Source: Chrysogorgia sp. JL179-B06 (Eukaryota; Cnidaria; Anthozoa; Scleralcyonacea; Chrysogorgiidae). From it: a stretch of DNA of 64,000 nucleotides. The position numbers were made by a program, and so were the translations under genes. Shown piece after piece: positions 1 to 11,786 of this stretch (its first letter is position 1; each line of letters opens with the position of its first letter). The notes under the pieces are model-generated. The model was not told where the DNA came from. It did not search any database and saw only the letters and a program-made list of their open reading frames with translations. Location of the stretch: NCBI GenBank assembly GCA_035772405.1, contig JAYKKM010000439.1, forward strand, positions 7,248,001 through 7,312,000, in the 5' to 3' direction.

Positions 1-1
1 A

Positions 2-930
2 GATCTCAGTAACATCTCAAGCGGGGGATTCCAGCAGTTATGGTTTAAAATCCAACAACGAAATCTACGATCGATTCTAATATGTGCTAGCTACAGACCA
101 CCTGACTGCCCTGTATCATGTCTTGATGAATGTTTGGTACCATCCTTGACCCATGCTCTAACACTAAATAAAGATATTTTCATTGCCGGTGACCTAAATT
201 GCAATTTGTTGACTTCAAATGCTGACTCATCATCTCTTCGAAAATTCTGCGAAACGTATAACATGAAGCAATTAATATCTTCATCTACAAGGATTTCGCA
301 ACATCATGATTCCCTTATTGACGTCATAATTACATCTAACCCTCTACTTGTTAGAGAAAGTGGCGTTAAAGAAATTACCATAAGTGATCATTTCCTTGTT
401 TATACTGTCTTGAATCTTAGAAAACCCAAACAACATAAATCTACGCTGAGCATCCGAAGTCTCAAATCTTACGTGCCACAAAATTTTTCTTCTGATATTT
501 CGCGAGTTCCTTGGCAATCACTTGATTTTTCTACTGATATAAACGATAAAGTTACTACATTCACCAATTTATTCCTCGATATTCTAAATCAGCATGCACC
601 AATCAAGGAAATAACCGCCAGATACAAACCTATTCCGTTTATGTCACCTGATATAATTTCGCAAATCAAAGAACGTGACCATTGTTTGAAGGTAGTTCGA
701 ACTACTCGAAACCCTATGGATTGGGAAAGATACAAATCTCTACGACAAAGTGTCAAATCAAATTTAAAAAAGCTGAAATCAAATTTGTCCAAAATGAAAT
801 TTTTACCAACAAGGGAGATTCAAACGCTCTTTGGAAAACCATTCGACATTGTTTACCTAAAGACAAACATGGAAATCAATCTTCGAAAACTAAAGAAGTT
901 TTGGCCGAGAACGTAACAGCTATTTTGTCA
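2..930 (+). pseudogene. LINE ORF2 N-terminal part: endonuclease domain, frameshifted
   Basis: The reading frame is open from base 2 and carries late endonuclease motifs: a SYRPPD-like block, AGDLNCN (about 186-205) and the terminal ISDH motif (about 382-393). These cut target DNA for target-primed reverse transcription. The frame is lost near 780 and resumes one frame over (about 780-925), where a conserved ALWKTI block is read. A second shift near 930 leads into the reverse transcriptase frame. The start of the domain lies left of the window. Confidence 0.75.
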
Positions 931-932
931 GG

Positions 933-2627
933 GTCGGTCGAAATACAGCTGCGGAGGCAACTGAGATTGCGCAAAGATTTGATTTACCTAGTCCCGATAC
1001 AGAAATTCAAAAAAACTCCAATCTTAACATCAACAACCAACAACAGTTTGAATTTCAGCCGGTAACCCCCTTGCAGGTCAGTCAGTTAATTGACGAGCTC
1101 CCACTCAATAAATCACCTGGCATAGACAAGATCTCAGCCAAAGTTCTTAAAGATAGTAAAAGTCATATCATTGACCAGATTACAAATCTGATAAACGGCT
1201 CCTTTTCCAGTAGTACGTTCCCTGAAGCATGGAAAATAGCGGAGGTAATAGCTGCACTTAAAAACGACCTCGATCCAGAACAAGGACCAAATAACCGGCC
1301 TATTTCCCTACTACCTATTTTATCTAAACTTTGTGAACGTGCGGCTCACCTTCAGATGACGGCCTTTTTAACAGATAATAAAAAGCTATCGGAACACCAA
1401 AGTGGGAACAGGAAACTTCATTCCACCGAGACCTTAAATCTTTTTATTACTGATTACATACTAAAACAAATGGACGAGAAGAATATCACCGCTATGATAC
1501 TTATAGATTTATCAAAAGCTTTTGACAGTATTAGTCATGACATTCTACTTGACAAGCTTGATAAACTTGGCATCTCAGCATCTTCTTTAAAATGGTTTAA
1601 AAGTTATCTCTCGGATCGATATCAATCAGTTAGAATTGGAAACCACCTATCCAGTCCCAAACTAATTACACATGGTGTCCCTCAAGGGTCAATCCTTGGT
1701 CCACTCCTTTTCAGCCTCTACGTCAATGACTTACCATCGATATCTAAATCTGCCAATATAGAGTCGTATGTTGATGATACAAAAGTTTATCTATCTTTTA
1801 GCTTGAAGGATTTTGATCGTGGACTAAACGATCTAAAATGTGATCTGAATAGAGTGGCTGGATGGTGTTGCTCCAACAAATTACTCATAAACCCGAAAAA
1901 GACCAAGTTTATTTTATTCGGCGTTCGACAACTTTTGAGAAAACTGCCTGCTGATCTATCCATTCAATTTCTGGTAGAGTCCTTGAAGCCTTCAACTTCC
2001 GTAAAAGACCTGGGTGTAACTTTAGACCAATATCTTACCTATGACAACCACATCAGTAAAATTGCTGCATCTTGCAACTATTCTCTATGCCAGATATCGA
2101 GAATCAGTCATCTTCTTGACCAAAAAACGTTAGAAATCGTCATTAACTCACTCGTTTTTAGTAGACTGTTCTTCTCTTCTACTGTTTGGTCAAACACATC
2201 CAAGAAAAATATCGCTGTATTGCAACATGTTCAAAATTTTGCTGCTCGAATTATAAGTGGTAAAAAGAAATTTGACCATATAACACCAACTTTAAAGTCC
2301 TTAAGATGGTTGCCAGTTGCTGATGTTCTTAAGTTCAAAAATGCAATAATGACTTTCAAATGTATGAATAACTTGGCTCCTTCGTATCTCTGTTCAAAAT
2401 TTTCACACATATGTGATCAAAAACACAATTATAACACTAGGTTTTCTTCGTCTTCTAAACTAATTATACCTCGTTGTAGAACAGCCACGGGGCAACGTTC
2501 ATTTCTCTTTAGAGCAATTGAAATATGGAATTTTACTATTGACAATGATATTGCAATAACGTTAAATTTGGGAACGTTTAAGCAACTTTTTAAATCAATT
2601 TTGTTGAAGAAATTTTTAGATTTGTAA
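933..2627 (+). pseudogene. LINE ORF2 reverse transcriptase domain
   Basis: This is a long open frame with the RT blocks in order: NKSPGIDKIS finger motif (about 1107-1137), NNRPISLLP (about 1291), LIDLSKAFDSI (about 1501), GVPQGSILGPLLF (about 1675) and the catalytic YVDD box (about 1768-1779). The C-terminal thumb and a typical LINE tail domain follow, ending at a natural stop. The catalytic Asp pair is intact, but the frame is cut off from the endonuclease by a frameshift. The start at 933 is the first in-frame conserved residue after the shift, not a true start codon. Confidence 0.85.
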
Positions 2628-2789
2628 CATCTGCATGATTTCTAATAGTTTGTAATACGAAATGTTGTAATATTTATAGGCTCATGTAATAATTCTTGTA
2701 ATATTTTACTGAAAACTTTGTAATAGCTCACTGAAAAGCCCTTTTAGGGAGTGTCTAATAAATACTACTACTACTACTCGTTCTCGGTA

Positions 2790-2996
2790 ATCAACTCTTA
2801 CATAGTTTGACGCTACTCTGGGTTTAAAAAGTTTTTAGAACATATTAATTTAAAAGTTACTGTCCATGACCCAACGTTTCGACACTCCATGGTCGTTGTA
2901 AAGTTACAGTAGGGGTCCCTATTTATACCCTCATAGAACCGATGATGACGTTATCTATTAACAAGATGCAAATAAGCTTCTGGTAATAAACCACCG
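2790..2996 (-). repeat. Penelope-like element terminal repeat (pLTR) fragment
   Basis: About 190 bp recurs in inverted orientation at 26226-26418. It includes a TATA-like TATAAATAGGGACC segment and a GAAACGTTGGGTC block. It directly follows the GIY-YIG fragment on the minus strand, as expected for the 3' pLTR of a Penelope-like element. Confidence 0.7.
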
Positions 2997-3251
2997 TCAT
3001 CGCGATTCAAGCGGATTAGTGGTAATAATTTTGGAATTTTCCCACGCAATCTCATGGTAGATTACACACGCGTGTTCCGACAAAGCAGAATGTTCCTTTT
3101 TTTGAGAAGAAAACAGCTTTTTGGTACGAAACTGACGTTTAGTCTGACCGATGTACTCCTGATCACAGTCATTGTACGGAATGGAATAAATAGCGTCTTT
3201 CCTCTGTTCTTTCGCAATACGATCCTTAGGTTTTGCAAAAATATGACCCAA
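2997..3251 (-). pseudogene. Penelope-like element GIY-YIG endonuclease fragment
   Basis: The 84-residue open frame contains YSIPYNDCDQEYIGQT, which matches the GIY-YIG core (here Y-S-I and Y-I-G) with the CDQ insertion typical of Penelope-like elements. WENSKIITTN follows, a conserved downstream block. In the intact element this domain sits C-terminal to the reverse transcriptase and nicks target DNA. Here the RT piece lies 725 bp away (3976-4242), separated by unrelated sequence. The middle of the domain is frameshifted, with an alternative frame open to 3442. It is non-functional. Confidence 0.75.
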
Positions 3252-3975
3252 CGTCTCTCTCCTCCGCAGATGCTTATATTTACTGTATTAGAAGAGCGCG
3301 GGCGAGGAAGGTGTGCATGCGGGCAAAATGGGGAAGCGCGCGTGGAATGGATCGAGGAAAATCGGAGGCGCGCGGTGGAAGACGGGAAGACGGAAAATGA
3401 GAAAAGGAGCCTCTGCCAGATAATGTGCGGTTCTCTGGTCAATTCGCGGTTCTCTGGTCAAATTCGCGGTTCTCTGGTCAAATTCGCGGTTCTCTGCTCA
3501 AATTCGCGGTTCTCTGCTCATGGCACTCTCTCCTGAAATCGACGATAGTTTGGACGACGTACTATGTTCTTTGAATGATTTGAGTCTGGAAGATTGGTGT
3601 TCAATGTCATTTTAGTTAACATTAATCACAATTTTACACCATCTAGTTTTCAGTTTGTTTATACTTTAATATATATGCATAGTTGAGTGATTTACTGATT
3701 TGGCTTTTGGGCTTGAAGCTCCAATTGTTTTTTTATTTTTGCTGTACAAGCTGTCTTATAAAGTTGTTTATATATTAACCTGCAAACTACCGAATGCTAG
3801 TCAATGTGAACGTCTAGCCAAGAGCTCGCTGACTTCTGAGTTTAAAAACTCATTGGAACGGCCATTATAAATTGTTACCAATGTGTTAATTGTTGTGGCA
3901 CTTGGCCTATGGGGTTGTGAGAATGAAATGAAAGATATTTGTCAGTGTATGTTGGTTTTCGGTATACAGCAGTTT
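3252..3975. other. Unassigned insertion between two Penelope pieces
   Basis: This is GC-richer sequence (3290-3420), then a short tandem array, then AT-rich DNA. I see no protein domain. It separates the RT and GIY-YIG fragments of the Penelope-like element, so it is either an insertion or a rearrangement product. Confidence 0.4.
3427..3521. repeat. 20-bp tandem repeat, about 4.7 copies
   Basis: The unit GCGGTTCTCTGGTCAAATTC is repeated head to tail. The last two units carry CTGCTC in place of CTGGTC. Confidence 0.9.
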
Positions 3976-4242
3976 CTAATTTCCCGTGGTCTGTTCGTTT
4001 GACGACTGAATCCAAAAATGATAAACATTCATTCTTTTACGTTCTCCTGTGAATTGAATTGAAGGCTCTATTGAGTTCAAGTGGTTCAAAATAATTTCCA
4101 CTTGATTCTTGGATACCGCGGAAATGACATCATCGACGTATCGTTTCCAAAACAAAGGATTCACTGGCGCGAACGCTAATGCTCTTTGTTCAATATCTCC
4201 CATCACTAAATTAACAATCACAGCAGAAACGGAATTGTTCAA
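3976..4242 (-). pseudogene. Penelope-like element reverse transcriptase fragment
   Basis: The 88-residue frame has FWKRYVDDVISAVS, the RT palm motif with the catalytic YVDD, preceded by a degraded SPVLANLF-like block and DIEQRAL. It is followed by HLNSIEPSIQFT, typical of Penelope-like RTs. The piece is truncated on both sides. Together with the GIY-YIG fragment at 2997-3251 it defines one broken Penelope-like element on the minus strand. Confidence 0.75.
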
Positions 4243-5263
4243 CTAGGTGACGATCAAAAACGTTTGGTAAGAGGCCACCTTTGAAAAATATGGACAGTAA
4301 CATTTTCAAAGCTATCACTTAATGATAGAAACACATATTCTATTCTGCCATCCCATCCCATTCCATCCGACTAGTAAATTTCAAAGAAAGTTAAACAAAA
4401 TGTTACTTGATTTGAAAAAAGCTGGTAAGATCCGAGAGTTTGCATATATAGAATGTTATATAGCAGTGATGGGCTATCTCCACGATTTTACAGCTTACCA
4501 AAAATTCACGTCTTAAATTACTAAACATAGTTGTCAAACTGTTGACGCAATGACGATCGATATGCTTATTTTCAAAATGATTTGTGAATGTTCACGGTAA
4601 CGCGTCACCTGTCTATAGAATAGGAATGATAGGAAATAGCTATGAATGTGTTTAAATCATACAAACTGTCACTTATAGAATCGTCAAGCTACTAGTATGA
4701 ATGTGGCAGAAGATGAGGAAGATGACGTCTGAGTGAATTTTACTAATACAATACTAAGTTAATTGTTGTTAATAAGAAACAATAAAAATAGGTACGCAAC
4801 GCGTACATGTGTCTGATGACATCAGACATAAGGTGAGACAATTAACTGAACAATACAACTTAAAATATGAAACAAAAATAGAAGCACGATCATTGTAAAT
4901 AAATATATTATCGAGATAACAGCGTATTATATAATATATTAGCGAGGCTACTAGTTACATTGCCATTACTTTACAGAATATCCGTGTTGATCCAAACACA
5001 CAGGATGTTGCGAGATTTGAGAAAAGTGTAAAAAACATGAGCTGGTAGTTGAGTGTTTTTTAGCTTTTCGAAAGTCATATTTGGTATTAATTTACATTCG
5101 ATCGTTGGAAGTGATTGCTATAATGATTTCAAATCAGGTGAAGGAAAATCATTACTTTACACACAAATTGGTGGACTTGTGCAGAAATATTAACCATTAA
5201 AAACTGACTGATGCTGGAAACAATGCTTGTTTATCTGATGTATAGGCATACCTGACCAGTTAT

Positions 5264-5298
<35 letters not shown>

Positions 5299-5800
5299 AT
5301 TTTAGAGTCAACTGCTGTTGATAATTGGATGCAGTGTGGCAGGCGCTACTTCACATGTGACTAGATTTCCCAGTGGTTTCCTCACTGAAATAGTGGAGTA
5401 CTTCATCTATAATATGTGATATAGCCCTTAGTATAATATTAAACTGGGCAACTGCAAAACAACTCAGATAATATAATATGTTAATGTTAAAACATATTAC
5501 TTTAATATTAAAACAGTTCAAATATAAAATTTTCATGAATATTTAACAGCAATATTACCCGAAATTTCTTTCAAAAAGTGCCCGAAATTTTCATTTTTAA
5601 AACGTTTGGGGGGTTAAAATTGTACAAGGTTAAATATGGTAATATTCCCCACACTCACTCTGGTTGGATAACTACTTGAAGTAAATCTATTATTATAACT
5701 TAAAGTTACTTTGAAGTAAATCTATTATTAATATCCATTTAAATATTGCAAAGATTCATATTAGAGTTGACTGAACAAAAGCTATTTCCACTGATGAAAT
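4243..5800. other. No gene seen; AT-rich sequence with a G homopolymer
   Basis: I see no domain or splice-supported exon. A run of about 33 G lies at 5265-5297. At 4785-4820 there is a copy of a short motif containing GGTACGCAACGCGTAC that recurs at 6566-6602, 23860-23895 and 57764-57802. Confidence 0.5.
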
Positions 5801-7253
5801 TGGTGTGATAGGTGTAGACAGTGGTGGTCAGGTCAAAGATTGGAGATCACAACAGGGCATCCTGACCTGAATCCAAGTAATAACAATTGTCGGTCTGCAC
5901 CAGTGCACCTATAACCAACCGGTCGCATAAAAAGTCAATCAAGAGTAATTAGCTGAAATATTTTGAAATATATTGGATTGGAAAGTTATGGACAACAACA
6001 AACTGAAACACAATCGGAAGAAAATTAAGCTGACATGTCTTGTTTGCAAGCAAACATTTGATGACGATTAATTATCGGCAACAACACAACAAAAAGTACC
6101 GTGGAGTTTTATTGAAAAAATTAAGGCAAGTTTATTGGGTAGGTGTTGATCAGGGGCGTAAATATAGGGGGGATGGGGTGTATAATAATATACCCACCAA
6201 ATTTTGAAAAACAATGTTATCATTCCCCCATGCACGAGTTATGAAAGAAGAAAGTTATAAAAAAAAACTCAATTCATAAGAAAATGCACTTCTTAATTTG
6301 GGCTACAGTACAGTAGTCTGTCAACACATATCTGCGAAGTGTGTAAGGTTTAAAAATTATTAGAAACAGCCAAACACAGCATGTAGATGCAGAATTAACG
6401 TGCTGATACAGTATATAAATAAGTTATAGGATAAGGCTACCTGGATTTAGCGACTGTAATTATAATAGTTCTTCATGTTCTCTTTCCTCACGGGACTTAT
6501 GTTATACAGTACTTCATGCTAACATGCTTAAATGCTTGACAAAAATGCTGTACGTATGTTGTCAACATAAAAAATAGGTACGCAATGCGCACATGCGTCT
6601 ACTAAGGTACTTACTTTTCGCGCATTGCAAAATGAATCTGGATTTTCGGGGTGGTGGCGACATTATTTCGTAGTATTTTGGTACTTTAATTTACTTAATT
6701 TGTGAGTGGAAAATTTAAGTTCCTGGACAATGAGGGCAGACCGCTTTGTGAGTTATCAATGGGTTTTTTACGTGTCAAATTGTAATGCAGTTTAATGATT
6801 TTGATATGTTAAATATTTCATAATATGTCTCGAATATAAGTTGTGTCCCCCGGGTTTTTATGTTAACATGCTACTGCGGCCACTGCGCACGCGCGAACTT
6901 AAATTTCGAAGGCGATCAAGGAGCGGGGCTGGGAGCGGGTGATAATATTTCATCTCAAAACAAGGAATTTGTGGATTTATAGTATTAAATATGGTGTAGG
7001 AGAAAGGATTCGTTGTCTGTTAGGGGAAGACGAGCCTGGATATAAAATAAATGTTACGTTGCATCATGAGTCAACCGGTTTGTCAGGTAAGCGCAGCGTA
7101 TTTGTATTCCGAGTCACGCATGCAGAATAACCTGCGAGATTATTTTGTTAGAAATTAGACTCCTGCACTTGTGTGTATTATTTACGTTCTGTAGTTTCGC
7201 TATAATTTACTTCGTGTTAATTTTATCAGCATTTGATTAATATTTTGAAATTG
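5800..7253. repeat. Left arm of large inverted duplication (non-LTR part)
   Basis: Sequence from about 5800 to 6930 matches the reverse complement of about 23515-25535, allowing for a hAT insertion at 24688-25499 in the other arm. The remaining 6930-7250 piece is missing from the other arm. I see no gene in it. It abuts the truncated Gypsy copy at 7254. Confidence 0.8.
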
Positions 7254-7417
7254 TTATTGTATTGTTGGAGAGCACATGGAGAGCAATCGTGGCTCGTAGT
7301 TGTTGTACGATTGTTAGATATTTCAGTAGAATAAAAGAAGTTAAAAACCTTCACTGTTATTGTGACTGGTCCTTTGGTAACTATATATAACGTCATATCT
7401 TTTCCCTAAACGTTACA
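7254..7417 (+). repeat. Gypsy-A family 5' LTR (plus-strand copy)
   Basis: It ends in CCCTAAACGTTACA and is followed at once by a primer-binding site. Internal similarity to the minus-oriented LTR at 12805-12978 covers the AATAAAAGAAG polyadenylation-like signal, CACTGTTATTGTGACTGGTC and GGAGAGCAATCGTGGCTCG. The 5' edge is approximate. Confidence 0.7.
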
Positions 7418-7418
7418 T

Positions 7419-7436
7419 TGGTGGCAGCGGTGGGAT
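7419..7436 (+). promoter_or_regulatory. Primer-binding site complementary to tRNA-Leu 3' end
   Basis: TGGTGGCAGCGGTGGGAT is the complement of a tRNA acceptor end reading ATCCCACCGCTGCCACCA. To my knowledge that matches the 3' end of animal tRNA-Leu. It sits one base after the LTR, the normal place for a minus-strand DNA primer site. Confidence 0.75.
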
Positions 7437-7478
7437 CTCTGGTTTGGAGATACCAACAATCGAACGCTCGAAGAAGAG

Positions 7479-7891
7479 ATGTGGGCTGACAATATATTCG
7501 ATGATAATGAGGCGCCGTGGCCCTGTGAGTCGGAAAGGCAAGCTGAAGCCAAGCAAAGAGACAATACAGTAGGCGAAATGAGTCCAAATAACCCTTTTAG
7601 TATCGATAACGAAGGTTTAAATGCTGTTTTCCTCAGAGATGAAAATCCTTACCTTGTCGCGGGAAATTATGGAAATATGTTGTCCGGCAACGACAAGCCT
7701 TGTTTTAGTTTGGTTGACAGCCAGATTCCGCACGAGTCCAGAGTAATCGAAAGCACACCAAGATACAGCGCGACGACAAGCACATTTGCGAAGGTAAAGA
7801 ATCCTAATTTTAACGAAGAAAGACGAGAAAGTGGAAACAGCGCGACAAATAATCAACATCATATACCGGAAGTCCCCGTCATAAATAGCCA
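7479..7891 (+). pseudogene. Gypsy-A gag N-terminus, truncated
   Basis: The frame opens at an ATG 43 bp after the primer site. It encodes an acidic, Asn/Ser-rich N-terminal gag region of about 137 residues with no recognisable domain of its own. It is nearly identical to the N-terminal gag segment of the minus copy (22087-22449). Similarity stops abruptly at about 7891 after GCCAAG, so the rest of the element is missing. This copy also preserves uninterrupted the sequence CGACAAATAATCAACATC (about 7842), which is the empty site for the 2.1-kb insertion in the minus copy. Confidence 0.8.
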
Positions 7892-8105
7892 AGTTTAGTC
7901 AAGGTAATATCAGTAAATTTGGTCAAAATGCTGGCAAACAATGTGTAGCCATGTCCTTGACTGCAATAATACATAATCAGTTAAAAGATATTACCACATG
8001 GGATCCACCATTTTTAAATACTATACTCTTTGCTGGAAATAGCCTTTATAGTTGCATAAGTAATTCAATTTAAAAAGATTATTTACTTTTAACCGATGTC
8101 CCAGA
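7892..8105. other. No gene seen; junction sequence between Gypsy fragment and LINE
   Basis: AT-rich DNA without a domain or repeat partner that I can identify. Confidence 0.3.
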
Positions 8106-8301
8106 AATAATAATAGTAATAATAGTTGGTTTTAATTCGTAATTTGTAGCATTAGCTAAATTAAATTACGATGCAATATTAAAGGAGGAAATATCATAAA
8201 CTATTTACAGCGTCCTAATTACCTAAATTTACAAAGTCAAAAACTCATTACAACGTAAAAATTGTCTTAGCTATTTAAAAAATCAAATAAGCATTAAAAA
8301 C

Positions 8302-8814
8302 TTAATTAAAACAATACACACTTGAATTAAATTTAGAAATGGCATAAACGATCAGGCTATTTCTAAGACGTTCTGTCTTAAATTGATAGTTGTAAATTAG
8401 ATTATTATCTGATCTTGTATTAGATGAACCATGATGTAAATCTTGTAAACGTGGTGGCAATAGATGGTGCAACTTATGCCCTGGGTATGACATTTTTTTT
8501 ATAAGTTTCACACATAAGTCTTCCCTGCGTTGAGATAAGGTACTAAGGTTGGCTTTTTCCAGGGCACTGACATAGTCATGTTCATGGTAAATTATTTTCA
8601 GTGCACGCTTTTGGATCCTTTCAATGTCGTTACTCATCTGGGTTGTAAGATTTCCATGCCATATTACCGATCCGTACTCAAGGGTAGATCTAATTACTGC
8701 ACAGTAGAAGGCTTTAAGGTCATCTGGAGTAGCTCCATAACTCTTGAACACTTTCAATAAATGTAGTCTCTTCCTCGCTTTTTTAATAATGTAAGTCGTA
8801 TTAGTGACCCACAA
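8302..8814 (-). pseudogene. LINE 2: C-terminal RT tail domain
   Basis: The 170-residue frame has KKARKRLHLLKVFKSYG, LEYGSVIWHGNLT and IERIQKRALKII, the usual tail of CR1/L2-type ORF2 proteins, and ends at a natural stop. The remaining 8106-8301 is a short 3' UTR. Confidence 0.8.
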
Positions 8815-8815
8815 T

Positions 8816-9523
8816 TTAAATCAGCATCAATCCAAACGCCCAGCAGCTTATAGGTATAGTAACCTCGTCAACTTCTTTATCCCCAACACAAATAGGAGGT
8901 AAAGCAGTTACCTTTTTCCTTAGGTCAATTCTCATTTCTTTGCACTTCTTTATATTCAGTTCCATTCTTTCATCTTTAGTAAAATTTAGAGCATTATTTA
9001 CTCTTGTTTGCATATTTCCAATTTGATTTCCTGAAATATGATGAGACGTGTTTATAACTTCTGATAACGTTGTGTCATCCATAAACATGGTCGTATCACT
9101 TTCGTTTTTATCCAGTCCACACTGAACTATGGATGGAAGTTTATTAATCATAATGGCAAAAGTCACAGGACCTAGTTTACTGCCCTGAGGGACTTCACCC
9201 ATCACTACTCTACATGTAGGATCCGACACTTCTCCTTCATATTTGGTAATCTGTTTTCGTTCATGAAGGTAGGAAGTTAACCACCCAACCAACGGCGAAC
9301 GAACTCCAATATTGACACAATTACCCAATAACCTGTTGTGGTCAATCATATCAAAAGCCTTCCGAAAGTCGAGGAAAATGACACGTACTATATTTCCCGG
9401 AGAATCCATAGAGCTATATGTATACCACTTATGAAGCAATTGAACCAAGGCCAACACTGCTGACGATGAAGGCAACCCACCAAATTGGGAATCGCTAACT
9501 TTAGATCTCACATCTTCATACAT
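8816..9523 (-). pseudogene. LINE 2: reverse transcriptase palm
   Basis: It contains FLDFRKAFDMIDHN (first catalytic Asp), the GEVPQGSKLGPVTF block and the catalytic FMDD box (about 9077-9088), then a thumb region. The first frame break is upstream at 9524-9553; the second is near 8850, where the frame changes within a GVWID-type block. Confidence 0.85.
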
Positions 9524-9553
9524 CCACTCAACAGCATAGAACTCTTGTACCTT

Positions 9554-10441
9554 TCAAACTATACTTGTCAACGCAATTGGTCTAAGGTCTTCCACAATTG
9601 AACAAGGAACCGACTTTGGTATTCCACACACGGTAAACAATTTCCACATATCAGGAAAGGTCATGGTCTCAAACGATTTGTTAAAGATATCTGCTAAGGG
9701 TATGACAAAGTAATTTGCAAAAAGCTTAAGCAGCTTCGGTTGGGGATCCAAAGGTCCAGTAGTTTTGTTTGTTTTCAAATTCCGTAACTTATTTTTCACA
9801 CTTTGGGTTGATATTGTTGGCAAGGTACATTCAACTCCGAAATCAAACCACTTCCGATCTACATCAGGATAATTTTTTGTCACGTCTGCAAAATAATTAT
9901 TAATATAATTGGCTGTTTGTTTTGCATTCATTGGAGAATCATCAGTACTTATCAATGATATCTTTGGATGCTTGTTACCAACAATTCTCTTGACATTACT
10001 CCACCATACCTTGGGATTATGGCAACGTGATGATCTTATCTTCTCTTGATAGAACGACTCTTTAGCTAACTTAATTTCCCGAGAAACTTGATTTCGTAGG
10101 GACTTGTATTTTTGAGTGTCACCAGATTTAAAAGCTCTAAATCGCGAAACCATCAAATCTTTAATTCTTCCGGTTATGAAGGGTTTATCATCCTGATGAA
10201 TCCGCGCCATTTCACAAGGGAAGAAGGAATTAGTAAGTTCATTTGTGATTTTCATAAATTCGCTTACTTTTCCAGATGCATTCGGAGCGTTCTTAACAGG
10301 TGACCAGTCAAATTCACGCATGTATATTCCAAATGCTTCCAGAGCTGAGGACCTCATCGGCCTTACCTCAATTTTCTTAATAACATTTTTCTTCTTTAAA
10401 CTGGTTTTTGATCTCCATTCTATTACACAATGATCAGACAA
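9554..10441 (-). pseudogene. LINE 2: endonuclease end, linker and RT finger region
   Basis: The 295-residue frame starts at the terminal SDHCVIEW of the endonuclease. It continues through a long linker with VWWSNVKRIVG (about 10020) and reaches the RT entry motif TTGPLDPQPKLLK (about 9730-9770). It ends at DLRPIALTSIV, the conserved block before the palm. It then runs into a frame break at 9524-9553. Confidence 0.8.
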
Positions 10442-10497
10442 TGATTACACAATGATCAGACAATGATTACACAATGATCACAATGATCAGAAATGGT
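10435..10497. repeat. Short tandem duplications next to the LINE 5' end
   Basis: Units of CAATGATCAGACAATGATTACA are repeated imperfectly three times. This could mark the LINE insertion junction. Confidence 0.7.
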
Positions 10498-10745
10498 ATC
10501 ATTGAATGATAACATCTACATTTACAATACAGTGACTCATTTGCTGGTGATGTATTTATGACAACCGATAATGAGCCCTTTTATTCACTGAAAAATGCTC
10601 TTAATAAATTATTATTGCCCTCTGAATTGAATTATCAACAGTGTTTGTTGACTATTGATTGTAACACCGTAGCAATATTCAAAGTTTCTTAAAGGTGGGT
10701 TACAGTCCCTTCTGCGCATGTGCGGGGTTTGTTTACGTTTTGTTT

Positions 10746-11786
10746 GTTTTGTTTATGCTGGAGACTCCACACCGGAAATGGCTGCTATATAAGTGCGTTG
10801 TTTTTATCGCAGGCGTGTAGAACAATATGGTGATTTAAATCCTTTGATTTCGAATTCCAATCTATTTTGCTACGCTGGTAGAGATAAACTGTATTTATTT
10901 CACACACACGACATGGAAGAAATTCAAAGAAGAAAATCATTGATTAAATATGAACAATGAAGTGGCGAGACTCCAAGACCCGTAGATGCCGTGAAAATAT
11001 ACGAGTGAAATTCTCGGGGTACCAAAGAATCAATTTTAATATTCTCGTAAGCATTTTATAAAATACAACAAATCTTTGACCCTTTAAAAGCCTTCCATGT
11101 TCTTTAATACATACTCTGATGTCGATTTTTTAGCCGCGGTGTGTAAACGGTAATGCTACGCAGGCTATAACAACACCGGAGGCAATGTCAAGCATATTTT
11201 TATAAAATGCAATCAAGCGCTCTCTTTCAGTAGTAAAAGTCTCAAGCAAGAAAAAAGAACTTCAGTATATATATATATATATATTACTTTATATATTATG
11301 TACCTTATTATAGTGTGGTGTATTTATAGTATGTTTAAAATCGAAGTCGGTCGTCGGATTATATGTATTGTCATGTCAGTAAAAAAGCTCGAAAGCCGTG
11401 CGAGTTTACTGTATCTTAAAGAACATGGAAGGCCTTTAAATGGTCAAAGGTTTGTTGTATTTTATGAAATGCTTATCAAAATGAACTGATTCTTCGATTC
11501 GGCGGCGATTCCCCAGAGGTTTTCGCATAGTATAGTAGCCGTAGAAATTGATCAGGATTTTCGCCATGCCGGATCGTGCGTGTGAAATAAATACAGGTTA
11601 GTCCAGGGCTGGTTTAGTCTTTAAAGGCATCTCTACGAGTCTAGTATTGTATCTTAACTTAGCTGGATCCAATAGCAAAGTAGATCCAGGATTCGATATC
11701 AAATCCAGCTTGCGATAAAAACAACGTGCTTAATAATACTGTATAGCAGCCATTTCCGGTGTGGAGTCTCCTAACATAAACAAAAC
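10746..11786. mobile_element. Long fold-back (inverted-repeat) element, about 1.04 kb
   Basis: The ends read GTTTTGTTTATG followed by GGAGACTCCACACCGGAAAT and its complement. Further matching blocks run inward: AACAACGTGC, TATTTATTTCACACACACGA, AGAACATGGAAGGC and CAAAGGTTTGTTGTATTTTA. The arms are about 400 bp around a TA-rich centre near 11270. I see no transposase, so it is a non-autonomous DNA element. The target duplication is not clear. Confidence 0.8.

Larger units (their letters stand above)
1..2777 (+). mobile_element. LINE (CR1/L2-like non-LTR retrotransposon), 5' part outside window
   Basis: The sequence enters the window inside an apurinic-type endonuclease domain, continues through a reverse transcriptase and ends in a short 3' UTR with a TAATAAATACTACTACTACT-type tail at about 2755-2777. 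A microsatellite tail instead of poly(A) is usual for CR1/L2-type LINEs; that subfamily call is inference. The frame shifts twice (near 780 and 930), so this copy is dead. Confidence 0.85.
8106..10441 (-). mobile_element. Second LINE (non-LTR retrotransposon), 5'-truncated
   Basis: On the minus strand it runs from the last residues of an endonuclease domain (SDH at 10441) through a complete RT region to an ATTATTACTATTATTATT-type tail at about 8106-8128. The 5' truncation is typical of LINE insertions. At least two frameshifts split the ORF. The sequence is clearly different from the LINE at 1-2777. Confidence 0.8.

Noticed and set aside
5265..5297. G homopolymer as a functional G-quadruplex
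   Set aside because: A single long run with no promoter or gene nearby; homopolymer length may also be an assembly artefact.
7617..7892. Minus-strand 91-codon frame
   Set aside because: It is antisense to the Gypsy-A gag segment, and the same antisense frame appears in the other copy (22030-22311).
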